Positions 31,771 to 41,348 of a DNA stretch of 64,000 nt are shown here, in pieces (the first letter of the stretch is position 1; each line of letters begins with the position of its first letter). The stretch is from Closterium sp. NIES-65 (lineage: Eukaryota > Streptophyta > Zygnematophyceae > Desmidiales > Closteriaceae): the NCBI GenBank assembly GCA_948144175.1, contig CANXME010002009.1, positions 310,001 to 374,000 of the forward strand. Direction: 5' to 3'. The notes beneath the pieces were generated by a model, which was given only the letters and a program-made list of their open reading frames with translations, did not search any database and was not told where the DNA came from. The position numbers and the translations under genes were made by a program.

Positions 31771-33540
31771 ATGGCCGCGTCCGCATCCACTGAAGCCGAC
31801 CCACGAGATGCGCGGTTCGTGGGGGCCGCTGAACGCGGGGACCAACTGTCGTTGCGCAGATGTAAATGGACATGCGGCTTAAATGATAGCTGTTTTCCAG
31901 TGTGTGTCTCTCGGCGCCCTCGCAACGCCCGATCTAGTCCGCCTCTTGACACCCTGTTCGCTGCGCAACCGGCAGAATCACATCCGCCGGAATCAAATCC
32001 GCCAGAATCACATCCGCCAGAATCACATCCGCCGGAATCACATCCGCCGGAATCACATCCGCCAGAATCACATCCGCCGGAATCACATCCGCCAGAATCA
32101 CATCCGCCGGAATCACATCCGCCAGAATCACATCCGCCAGAATCACATCCGCCGGAATCACATCCGCCAGGATCACCAGGGCCACCAGCACCGGCGCCAT
32201 CAACGATGGTGGCAGGAGGGAGGCACGCGAGACGGACAGCGACCATGGCGCTGGAGCGAATGATGGTGGGCGACTTGGCTGTCCGGCTGGCGGCGCGAGG
32301 CGGGGCAATGAGCGACGAGAGAGGCGGAGGGGCGGGGTGGGAGAGACGCACAGACGTGCTCTGTGAATCTGGCGAGGAGGGTGCTGGAGAGGGAGGTGAT
32401 GGAACGGACAGTGGAGAGGGAAAGGAGGGCGAGAAGAGAAAGTGTGGATTGATAAATGCGCCAGATGACGGTGTCGGTGAGAGCACGCACGCCACAGCAG
32501 ATGCGGGAGGTGGTGCATACGGAATGGAGAGCACAGCAACGCCGCCAAGGGCAGCGTCATGTGATGTGAGCGGGGCAGAGGTGGGGTCGGAAGGCATGCA
32601 GCAGGCGACGCAGCAGCCCTTGGCCAGGTCTGCTATTCCGAAGAGTGTGACGACTCCCAGCAGCGCGTCCCACTTCGCCCTGGGCGCACCTCTCTCGTGG
32701 GCTGTGCTGCCTGACTCTGTCTCCAGCTTCCTCCACAGCCCCACCCCTCTGCACCACAGCGGAAGCGACGCAGCAATCCTACTCGCATCTGACCCAGCTT
32801 CTCATGCTGTTGCACCGCTCCGTGCTGCTGTGAGCCCATATGGATTGAGTCTTCCAGCCATCCAGGATACAGCGGAAGGGGAGGTGGCAGCGGCACAAGC
32901 GAGGCAGGATGCTGAGGTCAGAGGTAGCAGGCGCCCCGCTGCTATCTCACACCAGTTGTTGAAGCACCCAGAGGAGGTGGAGGAGGGCGAGTGCGATGGC
33001 AGTGTGCTGTGGAGCACAAGGTCTGAACGCCTCTTCCCGCCCGCATGGGCAAGGTCCCCGCTGAGGACGGGTGGAACGAGGCATGAGGAGCACGGGGAAG
33101 TGGCACGGGCGAAAGCAAGAAGAGCACGAGGTGAGGGTGGTTCGCAGGCAGAGACGGGGATGCTGAAGATGCACACAGTGAATGTGGCGATCCTTGCACG
33201 GGAAGCCAACGCCAGACAGGAGAGGCTTGCAGAGGCGCTCAGAGGGGTGAGAGTGAGGCAGACAAAGCCCTCTGGAGCAGGTGTGGCAGAGAAGGCAGAG
33301 GAAGGGACGTGCAAGATGGAAGCTGCAGGGGGCAGGCAGAAGCACAGGCATAGAAGGGGAGGGTCGGTGGATTTGGATGCACGGACTCCTCTGAAGGAGC
33401 GAACGTCGCGAAACCAGAGGATCCAAGGCGGGAAGTGCAACTTCGTGGAAGATGAGTTTATGGGGATAGTGGAGGAGTTCTTGAATAGGCCCAAGGCTAA
33501 AACCGTGCATCCAAAAGGTACCGTTCAGCTGCAAAAGTAG
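31771..33540 (+). CDS. Hypothetical low-complexity protein with PPESH repeats
   Basis: The first ATG in the open frame is at 31771, giving about 589 codons to the stop at 33540. The head (MAASASTEADPRDARFVGAA) is followed by about twelve PPES(H/N) pentapeptides from a 15-bp repeat, then Gly/Glu-rich and Ser/Ala-rich segments. The C-terminal 120 residues are charged and more complex, with MHTVNVAILAREANARQERL and KCNFVEDEFMGIVEEFLNRP. I do not recognise it. Short introns cannot be excluded; the antisense frame of 351 codons is a mirror of the repeat. The C-terminal block is the best evidence that it is a real gene. Confidence 0.45.
   Translation: MAASASTEADPRDARFVGAAERGDQLSLRRCKWTCGLNDSCFPVCVSRRPRNARSSPPLDTLFAAQPAESHPPESNPPESHPPESHPPESHPPESHPPESHPPESHPPESHPPESHPPESHPPESHPPESHPPGSPGPPAPAPSTMVAGGRHARRTATMALERMMVGDLAVRLAARGGAMSDERGGGAGWERRTDVLCESGEEGAGEGGDGTDSGEGKEGEKRKCGLINAPDDGVGESTHATADAGGGAYGMESTATPPRAASCDVSGAEVGSEGMQQATQQPLARSAIPKSVTTPSSASHFALGAPLSWAVLPDSVSSFLHSPTPLHHSGSDAAILLASDPASHAVAPLRAAVSPYGLSLPAIQDTAEGEVAAAQARQDAEVRGSRRPAAISHQLLKHPEEVEEGECDGSVLWSTRSERLFPPAWARSPLRTGGTRHEEHGEVARAKARRARGEGGSQAETGMLKMHTVNVAILAREANARQERLAEALRGVRVRQTKPSGAGVAEKAEEGTCKMEAAGGRQKHRHRRGGSVDLDARTPLKERTSRNQRIQGGKCNFVEDEFMGIVEEFLNRPKAKTVHPKGTVQLQK
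31975..32175 (+). repeat. 15-bp in-frame repeat, about 13 units
   Basis: Units of the type GAATCACATCCGCC(A/G) run without interruption and encode PPESH. Confidence 0.93.
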
Positions 33541-34250
33541 TGTTGCCTTTATGTTGTTGGTTGTTGCTCTGTCTGCTCCATAATGGCTGAGATGCTTCAA
33601 TTAAAGCCCGGGTACAGCATGGTAATTTTCAAGTTCAAGATTCTTGAACTTGAAATTGCAAAAAACAGGGTTACCCTACATGTATTGAAGAAACTCTCGC
33701 AACCCCAGGCAATCGTCCTGCGACAACGGAACCCGAGTGCCCAAAAACAGAACTGACGCGATGATCGCCAACCATATGCACTGTTCACCACTCACATAAC
33801 TTGCTTACCAAGTCGTACTCATAGACTAGGAGGCTCCAAAACAAAAACTAGCGCTAGTTGGCAAAAGCGAGTCGTTGTTAGGGCTTTTTTTTTGTGCGGA
33901 AAAAAAAAATAGGTATCCACCTCAACCATCTTAGTCAGTGCACGCTCCGATTTCCCCCTCACGTCGCCGGTCTCGTGTTACAACCCGTTCACCCGCAGCA
34001 CTTACGTTAGTGAACAATCGTCGCGTTACTCGCGCCTTGCTTTCAAGCTCGCGTCGCACAAGATGCTCTTTTCACACTTGCTGCGGTTCAGCCTCGCGTC
34101 CCGATCGTACCGTTTTAGGCACGGGTCGCTCACGCGAATGCCGTACAGGGTCGCCAGACGCGCGCTGCCGTTAGTCTCATATGTTCCCCCTCGTCGGCCG
34201 CTCTTTCCCACGTCATACCGCTTTCCTCGTCGCCCGCAATTTCCCTCATC
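33541..34250. other. Non-coding spacer with a small palindrome
   Basis: Around 33629-33657 a near-perfect palindrome (TTCAAGTTCAAGA followed by its complement) occurs. No gene is supported. Confidence 0.5.
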
Positions 34251-34269
34251 TCCCTCGCCGACCCTCGCC

Positions 34270-34450
34270 GCCCTCGCCTCTGCTTGTCGCCCGCGCTTCC
34301 CGTCGTCGCCCTTGCTTCCCCGTCACCCGTGCTTCCCGTCGTCGCCCTTGCTTCCCCGTCACCCGTGCTTCCCATCGTCGCCCTTGCTCTCCCGTCACCC
34401 GCGCTTCCCGTCGTCGCCCTTGCTTCCCCGTCACCCGCGATTCTTCTCAT
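34270..34450. repeat. 36-bp minisatellite
   Basis: About four to five units combining CGTCGTCGCCCTTGC with TTCCCCGTCACCCG occur here. Long frames across it on either strand are repeat artefacts. Confidence 0.85.
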
Positions 34451-34879
34451 CTCTCGCTCTCCTCCTCGACGTCTTCGTTTTCCTCGTTGCCATAACGCCC
34501 TCGCTTCTGCCCGTCGCCCTCGCCTCCCCACATACCCGCCTCCATCTCCCCCACATACCACCCGCCTTCCTCCCCACATTCTATTCTGCTTGTCATACGC
34601 TCTTCTCCTCTTCCTCCCTTCCATCTCTCCCTCGCTCCCTGTCCCTCTCTCTATCTCTCTTTCTTCGAACCTCTCTCTCACCCTTTCTTCCACCCTTCTT
34701 CCTCCTGAGGGGAAGGGACTGAATGAGAGACACAGAGGGGATAGGACAGAAGGGTATGCAGATGTTCTTTTCCCCCACGCGCTTCCCCTCATCGCCCTCA
34801 CTTCCCCCAAATTGTTGCCCCCTGTCTCTGTTTTTCCCAACCACCCGTTCTCCCACCAGCCCTGCTTCCCCCTTTGCCC

Positions 34880-35415
34880 TGATTCCTTCCACCCTCTGCC
34901 CTGCTCCCCCCCATCCCCTTCCCTGCTTCTCCCCACCCTCTGCCCTGCTCCCCCCCATCCCCTTCCCTGCTCCCCCCCACCCTCTGCCCTGCTCCCCCCC
35001 ATCCCCTTCCCTGCTCCCCCCCACCCTCTGCCTTGCTTCCCCTCATCCCATTCCCTGCTTCTCCCCACCCCCTGCCTTGCTTCTCCCCATCCCCTTCCCT
35101 GCTTCCCCCCATCCCCTTCCCTGCTTCCCCCCATCCCCTTCCCTGCTTCCCCCCATCCCCTTCCCTGCTTCCTCCCATCCCCTTCCCTGCTTCCCCCCAT
35201 CCCCTTCCCTGCTTCTCCCCATCCGCTTCCCTGCTTCCCCCCATCCCCTTCCCTGCTTCACCCTACCCTCTGCCCTGCTCCCCCCCATCCCCTTCCCAGC
35301 TTCCCCCCATCCCCTTCCCTGCTTCTCCCCATCCCCTTCCCTGCTTCCCCCATCCCCTTCCCTGCTTCCCTGCTTCCCCCCATCCCCTTCCCTGCTTTAC
35401 CCCATCCCCTTCCAT
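34880..35415. repeat. Pyrimidine-rich minisatellite, about 17-bp unit
   Basis: More than 20 units of CCCCATCCCCTTCCCTGCTT and variants (CACCCTCTGCCCTGCT) occur. The six-frame proteins here (PPIPFPAS runs or GKGMGGSRE runs) have no other support. Confidence 0.9.
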
Positions 35416-35725
35416 GTCTCCGTGTTACCCGTTTCCTTGTCCCTTTTCCCTGTGTCTCCCCACCCTCTGTTCTTGTTCTTTCACCCTCGCACACCTTACC
35501 GCCTGCCGACCTTACCGCGTGCCCACCTTACCGCCTGCCCACCTTACCACCTTCCCTTCTCATCCGCACGCAGGTGTGCCCGGAAGGTGCACGTGCTACC
35601 TTGTGCCTGCCGCTTGCTGTCCACGCCTTCCATCCCACCTCTCCCAAACCACGTCTTTTTCTATATGTGCCTCCCCTGCTGGCCCATACCCTCTGCTGAT
35701 CTGCGCCCTATGAGGCCGTGCCCTC

Positions 35726-35969
35726 TGTTGAAAAGTACTAGTAAGAGTTAGGCTTAGGAGCCATAACTTAGGAGTCTTGGTTGAGTTCGAGTAGTTGAGT
35801 TAGGAGAGTCGAGAAAGTTGAAAAGAGAAGAGAGAGGTTTCACTATAGAGCGAGCAGTACATATAGGCAAAAAGAAAGGTGCACCACCAAACAGAATATT
35901 GTATAACTACAGTAGTCTACACTACAGGCAGTTACAAAACAATATATAGATTTATATATTATTCTGACA
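35726..35969 (-). repeat. LTR of miniature element copy 2 (3' LTR in element orientation)
   Basis: 244-bp terminal repeat with one extra A relative to its partner. The polypurine tract ATGGGGGC lies directly to its right on the plus-strand map. Confidence 0.9.
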
Positions 35970-37091
35970 TGCCCCCATAAGTGCCTGTAGGGAAGAATAT
36001 GCAGTCAACGCCCCCATAAAGGGGTACACCAAGAGTGCGTAGTAGTACGGGAGAGGGCAGGCAAGGAGGAGGAGAGAGGGAGAGAGAGAGAGAGGGAGAG
36101 AGAGGAGAGGAGGTGATAGGCTCTGGTTGGTCACCACCTACATCCCCTCATCCTCCCCCTCCCCCTCCCCATCCCCCTCACACTGCTGCAGGAGCAGCAG
36201 AGGGGGGGGGGGGGGGGCAAACGGAGGAGAATGGGGCCGTAGGGCCAGGGGACCAGACATTACCCATCACCCCCACACCCGCCACCCCCAGTCCCTCCCC
36301 GGGCTCCCCCACACTCTCACACCCTCCCCCCCAGCGGCAGCTGCAGCAGAGGGAACAAAAGGAGGAGGAGAAGAGGGGGGGGAGGGAGGGGGGGGCCGAC
36401 GCACGGCCTCCCCGGGCGCCAAAGCAGGCGGCAGAGGGGGCGACGCCTGCCCCCCCCTTCCAGGCCGCACGCGGCCCCCTCAGGTCGCCTCGACAGGTGA
36501 CGGGAAAAGGGGGGGGGGCGGTGCACGTGCCCCCGGTGTGCCGCGGCTGGCGACAAGGCATGGCCGAGGCGGGGTCGGGGCCGCAAGAGGGCGGGGCCGC
36601 AGGTGGCATCGGGGCCTGGGGCGGGTACCGCACGGGCGGCGACGGGCCGGGACGGGCGGCGACGGGCCGGTACGGGCGGCGAGGGGGCCGCAGCGGACGG
36701 CGGCGCGTCGTACGGGCGGCACGTGATGCCGCGAAGAGCGGTGACGGGCTGGTACGGGCGGCGACGGGCCGGTACGGGCGGCGACGGGGCCGCAGCGGAC
36801 GGCGGCGCGTCGTACGGGCGGCACGTGACGCCGCGAAGAGCGGCGACGGGCTGGTACGGGCGGCGACGGGCCGGGACGGGCGGCGACGGGGCCGCAGGAG
36901 TAGGGCGGCGAGGCCGCAGTGTAGGGCGGCGGGGCCGCGACAGTAGAGAGGCGGCGAGGCCGCGACAGTAGGGCGGCGGGGCCGCTTAAGAAGGGCGGCG
37001 AGGCCGCGACAGTAGGGCACACCACGGGGCGTGCAGTACACTCAGTAGCAGCGGAAGCAGGAGTCCAGGAGCGGAACACGCTCTGATAACA

Positions 37092-37334
37092 TGTTGAAAG
37101 TACTAGTAAGAGTTAGGCTTAGGAGCCATAATTTAGGAGTCTTGGTTGAGTTCGAGTAGTTGAGTTAGGAGAGTCGAGAAAGTTGAAAAGAGAAGAGAGA
37201 GGTTTCACTATAGAGCGAGCAGTACATATAGACAAAAAGAAAGGTGCACCACCAAACAGAATATTGTATAACTACAGTAGTCTACACTACAGGCAGTTAC
37301 AAAACAATATATAGATTTATATATTATTCTGACA
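37092..37334 (-). repeat. LTR of miniature element copy 2 (5' LTR in element orientation)
   Basis: 243-bp terminal repeat next to the primer binding site (about 37078-37091). Confidence 0.9.
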
Positions 37335-37898
37335 CCCTCTCTGTTCCCCGCCCCTGCATGTACGGAGGGATTGGGAGCCGCTTTGCCTAGCAGCCAGCAC
37401 TGTGCAGGCAAGGATTCGAACTGGTGGATCATGGGGCAAGGGTAAAGGAGTGTGTTGTGCGGCATGGTCAGTGCGGAGTGGCGTGGGAGGGAGGCAAAAT
37501 GGCAAGCACAGGGTGAAGGCAGGCAGGGGCCGTGGCAAAAATATGGAGATTGGCAGTGTCAGCAGGATGTGCGGCAGGATGCTGGCGGCAGCGCACGTCA
37601 GGGCATGTGCGGTGGGGCAAGGCTGGTATGCGCTACGGTGGGCCGGGGGAGTGCAGATTGGTGCAGCGAAAGGCACGACATGTTCCTATGTGGCCGGCCG
37701 AGACCCTTATGAGTTGCGGGATCTGAGCTTGAGAGTGTACGCTTGGAAATGTGTTGCTAATGTGTTTCTTGATACCGTATTTCCCTGGATAAAAGCGCAG
37801 GTGCGCTTATAATAAAACAGTGTTTTTTGGGGGGGTGCGCTTCTAATTGAGTCAGAATTATAAGCGCATGCGCTTATAATAGGACAATTACAGAAATA

Positions 37899-40008
37899 CC
37901 GTCACCCCCCGGATATACCCCCATGGAGGGCTATAATATAACATGCTTTTTTGAGGGGGTGGGCTTATAATATAGTAAATTTATAAGCGCCGGCGTTTAT
38001 AATTTGTCAAATTTGAAATTTGTTTTTAAATATACCAAATCGAAGCATTCTCAAAGGCGGATTCACCTGGGTCGAGAACGTTCGAAACTGTGCATGCATT
38101 GCGCGTGAAACGGCCAACAAGGCGTGGCTTCCCGCCTTCCACGCCTTGTTGGCCAGGCCAGGTTCATCAAACGTGAACCTGGCCCATGCCAGTGCACACG
38201 TACCTCGCATCACAGCGGCCCAATCAGGGTTGCATGCGATCGTGGGCACGTCGTGGTTCAGCCACGGTGTGCCCATCAACAGCAAAATTCCCCGCCACCG
38301 AGGCAAGGAGCTGCCCAGCTCAGCTCCTCTGCGGGGAATCTTGACTGGGGCCACCCTTTTCCCGCAGAGGAGGCCGGGCCGCGAAAATGAAGGGGTCTCG
38401 GGCGAGGGCTTCATACAGCCCTCATTCTCGACTTTTGCCTTCAGTTTCTTTGTTTGTTTGGCCTGCCGTGGCCATGGCGGGCCTTCCAGGCACGCATTTC
38501 TTGTTCCGCCGCCATCCTGCTGCCAGAGAAAACACCCGCCGAGACACCTGTGACTACTCTCAATGGCAGTCGCGCCCTGCGCCCGTCCCTCCGTGTCAAC
38601 CAGTAGCTCCTCCCGTTCCTCCCACTCCTCCAACTCCTCCTGCACCTCCCGCTCCCCCGGCGCCTCCGGTTCCTCCAGCTCCTCCGTCCCCTCCTGACCC
38701 GCCTGTGTTTGGTGCTCCACGTCATGGGGTCCTGCAGCTTCTCCTCCCTCCTGGCTACTCGGCGTTTGACGCGTACCTGTCCGAGCCCGACCGCGCCGGT
38801 GGCGCATCGTCTTCCTCCGCACCGTCACCACGCTGGGGAGCCCCGGCTGATTGCCCGTTGGACGAATCCGCGACTGGTGCGGAGGATGACGTGGAGTTTT
38901 GGGCTGCCGACGGTCTTCCAGAGCACCTGCCTATTCCCACCTTCCCCCCCCCCAATAAGAAACGGCCCCACCCTTCTCGCGAGAATCGCGATGCCCGTCC
39001 TCCCTCCCCCAGGCACAAGCCTTCAAGTCACAAGCGGCACTCTTACACATCGCAGGAGAAACTGCAGTGGATTCTCAAGCTTGAGTCCGGGCAGATGAGC
39101 GTGCGGCAGATGTCTTGGATTCGTACCGCGGGCACCTGATTGCGGAGGTGAAGAAGAAGTTCGGGGAGCTGAACATCGTCCCTGCCGTTATCCCAGCTGG
39201 CTGCACCTCGGTGATTCAACCTCTGGACGTCGCGGTGAATCGCTCCTTCAAGGCATCCGTTCGCCAGCTCTACCAGGAGTGGTTCGAGAGCGAGGGGGTC
39301 GACACCTTGACAAAGAAGGGTGAGAGAGGCAGGCCATGCGTGTGCTGCTTTATCAATTTGTAGCGGTGGCTGACTTTTGATTGTTTAAATTTTATGGCAG
39401 GCAACATCAAGAAGCCACCACCCGAGCTAACGCTCAAGTGGATATCAGCGGCTTGGAAGGCCGTGCCCAAGGACTTGATTCAACGGGCTTTCCTCACCTG
39501 TGGCATTAGTAACGCCCTGGATGGGTCCCAGGGCAAGATCTGCCTGCAACACAGGCGCGACGAGCTTGAGGGCGACGAAATAGACATCGACGACGACATT
39601 GCAGCTGATGGCTTTTTCTGCAACAACGTAGAAGAACCAGAGTCGGACTCTGAGGCCGACCCGGATGATCCTACCGCAGCTGATGACTAGATTACGTAGA
39701 TCTAGAAATTGCTGTAGCCTGTGAGACTCGTAGGTAGATTTAGAACTGTAATTAGAAAAAACTGTAGATAAACTGACTTTGTAGTTAATTAGATGAAAAT
39801 ATAAGTTGTTAATGTGGTTAGTGAAGCTTGTAGAAAAAAAATATTTAAAAAAGTGGCGGTTATAATGTGTAAGGTACAGGTATGCGGCTATAATCCGTAC
39901 GACTCTAGGGTATGCGCTTATAATCGAGGAGGGGATATAAGCGCCATATGCCAATTAGAAGCGACAGGCGCTTATCCTAGGGTGGCGCTTATATTCGGGG
40001 GGTGACGG
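37899..40008 (+). mobile_element. pogo/Tigger-like DNA transposon with internally deleted transposase
   Basis: Inverted ends CCGTCACCCCCCG with ATATA following (left CCGTCACCCCCCGGATATA, right complement CCGTCACCCCCCGAATATA) are flanked by TA on both sides, as expected for the Tc1/mariner-pogo group. Subterminal regions on both sides carry repeated GCGCTTATAAT-like motifs, probable transposase binding sites. The interior encodes pieces of a DDE_1 transposase described separately. Confidence 0.85.
38474..39690 (+). pseudogene. pogo-type DDE_1 transposase remnant
   Basis: The N-terminal part (ATG at 38474) is Pro-rich and ends at a helix-turn-helix start, SYTSQEKLQWILKLESGQMSVRQ (in two pieces SYTSQEKLQWIL and KLESGQMSVRQ). 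It then runs abruptly, in a different frame, into the second half of a DDE_1 catalytic domain: ADVLDSYRGHLIAEVKKKF, VIPAGCTSVIQPLDVAVN, an intron (about 39320-39399) and LKWISAAWKAVP with GISNALDG. The rest of the DNA-binding region and the first catalytic Asp segment are deleted at about 39115, with a frameshift at the join. The copy cannot encode an active enzyme but its ends could still be mobilised. Confidence 0.8.
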
Positions 40009-40604
40009 TATGTTTTAAATTCACCAAACTGTACATCTCAGTCGTGCAATTTCAATCGAATCAGAACATTACAGCGTCCCAAATCAAAGAATCGCGCGAG
40101 GGCGATTTCTGCCGCCGCACAAGGGCGAGGACACGTCACAGCGCAAAGGGATGTGTCAAGCTCGCCCCGAACCAATGTACGAGCCAGTCGCACGGAGTCG
40201 CTTGCTCGCAGCGCAGAGGCATAGTCGTTCCCGAGCCCCCCCGCCTGCCCCTTTTTCTCTCGCACAACGCACAGGACAGTCATTTCCAGCGCCCATCTTC
40301 CCTCCCCCCCCCTCCCAACGATGTGCTGTCAGTCAGTCATCTTCACGCCGTTTCGCTTCTTTCTCCTGCAATCGCTCGCCTCAAGCGAGTCAAACGAAGT
40401 AGAAACGGATTTGGACTCGCTGCAAAAGGGAAATCGTTACTGTATTAATTAGGACTGAACTGTAGAATTATTGATGCGCTTATAATAAGTCAAGGTTTTA
40501 CAGGGGGTGCGCTTATAATCGAGGATCGGCCATAAGCGCATTGCTCCAGATATAAGCGCATGCGCTTAACATAGGCCTGCGCTTATATCCGTGTCAGAAT
40601 GTTA

Positions 40605-41211
40605 TCTTATGTTCTAGCATGTAGTGGGGTGCTCTATAGCGAGTACAACCCTTCTAGGGTTTGTTATTTGTATCCCCATTTCTGCTAGTTCAATCCTCTT
40701 TCTTCCTTCTAACTTTGTCAATCCGAGGTGATACGGTATGTAACTTTCATGATTCACAATTTGCTTTTCTATGCCAATTCAGCACTTGAAATTTTTATGT
40801 TATTCTGAAGTGAAGTCTCAAACTTATCCAAATAATTTAGTTGATTAGTAATCACAGGAAATATTGTTCAGTGTACTGCCTCACTCTTTCTCGCGTGAGT
40901 TTCGCGTTCCCCACCATTTCAACCCCAAGAGAAGCGCAGTGTGCCCCACCAGTGCTGGGGCGGGAGCAGTGCTCTATCGCACACTGGGTCGTTCGGCCCT
41001 CCCATATCCTCGGGGACAGCTGTCGCATAGTATCGTGGCGAAGACTGTTTTTCCCGCCTCCTGAATTCGGTTTCGCCCCACACACATTTTCGAAATTCAC
41101 GATTTTCAGGTTTTCGCCTAACTGTTTCAACCCCACATAACTTGAAAAATTACCATGCTGACCTCGGGACTCCACAATTTCAATTAACTCCATGAGTACT
41201 CCAGTCCTAGT
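40605..41211. other. Non-coding spacer downstream of DEG1
   Basis: AT-rich sequence without a recognisable gene. A segment near 41140-41165 (complement CAGCATGGTAATTTTTCAAG) matches one at 33617, so it belongs to a dispersed repeat. Confidence 0.5.
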
Positions 41212-41271
41212 TATTGGCGCTGAGTGATGGGCGCAACAGTGTTTGTCTCCTCTCAACAGCTGTACATCAAT
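41212..41271 (-). repeat. Degenerate duplicate of the DEG1 last exon
   Basis: On the minus strand this segment starts ATTGATGTACAGCTG and resembles the true last exon at 41420-41349 (GTTGATGTACAGCTG), including the LLRG codons. Its acceptor reads CAA instead of CAG and it drifts out of similarity after about 55 bp. It lies about 150 bp downstream and looks like a decayed tandem copy. Confidence 0.8.
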
Positions 41272-41348
41272 TTGTCCAGCACCAATAGATAGCCTACATC
41301 AATAACTCAGCTAGCACAGCTGAGAGAGCCATCTCCTCACGCAACAGT

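Larger units (their letters stand above)
35726..37334 (-). mobile_element. Complete miniature LTR retroelement (TRIM-like), copy 2, 1609 bp
   Basis: Direct repeats at 35726-35969 (244 bp) and 37092-37334 (243 bp) begin TG and end CA and are flanked by the 5-bp duplication CCCTC (35721-35725 and 37335-37339). In minus orientation the primer site TGTTATCAGAGCG follows the 5' LTR directly. The interior is homologous to copy 1, including the GTGCCTGTAGGGAAGAATRTG block after the LTR and the GGGCGGCGACGGGCCGG repeats. It has no protein-coding capacity. The two copies belong to one family but have diverged in LTR length. Confidence 0.92.
37776..40604. mobile_element. Outer element with GCGCTTATAAT subterminal motifs, split by an inner pogo-like element
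   Basis: On the left, 37780-37895 holds several GCGCTTATAAT and ATAAGCGC motifs. On the right, 40465-40600 holds the same motifs in the opposite sense. Each end has a related GGATAAAAGCGCAGG or GGATATAAGCGCAGG stretch in inverted orientation. The exact termini and target duplication could not be fixed. The arrangement suggests an older relative into which the inner element inserted. Confidence 0.5.

Noticed and set aside
31689-32744. 351-codon ORF antisense to the PPESH protein
   Set aside because: It is opened by the 15-bp repeat being stop-free in both directions. Its non-repeat parts look less protein-like than the plus strand.
34130-35751. Several ORFs of 340-470 codons on both strands
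   Set aside because: They are translations of two minisatellites, with simultaneous open frames on both strands.
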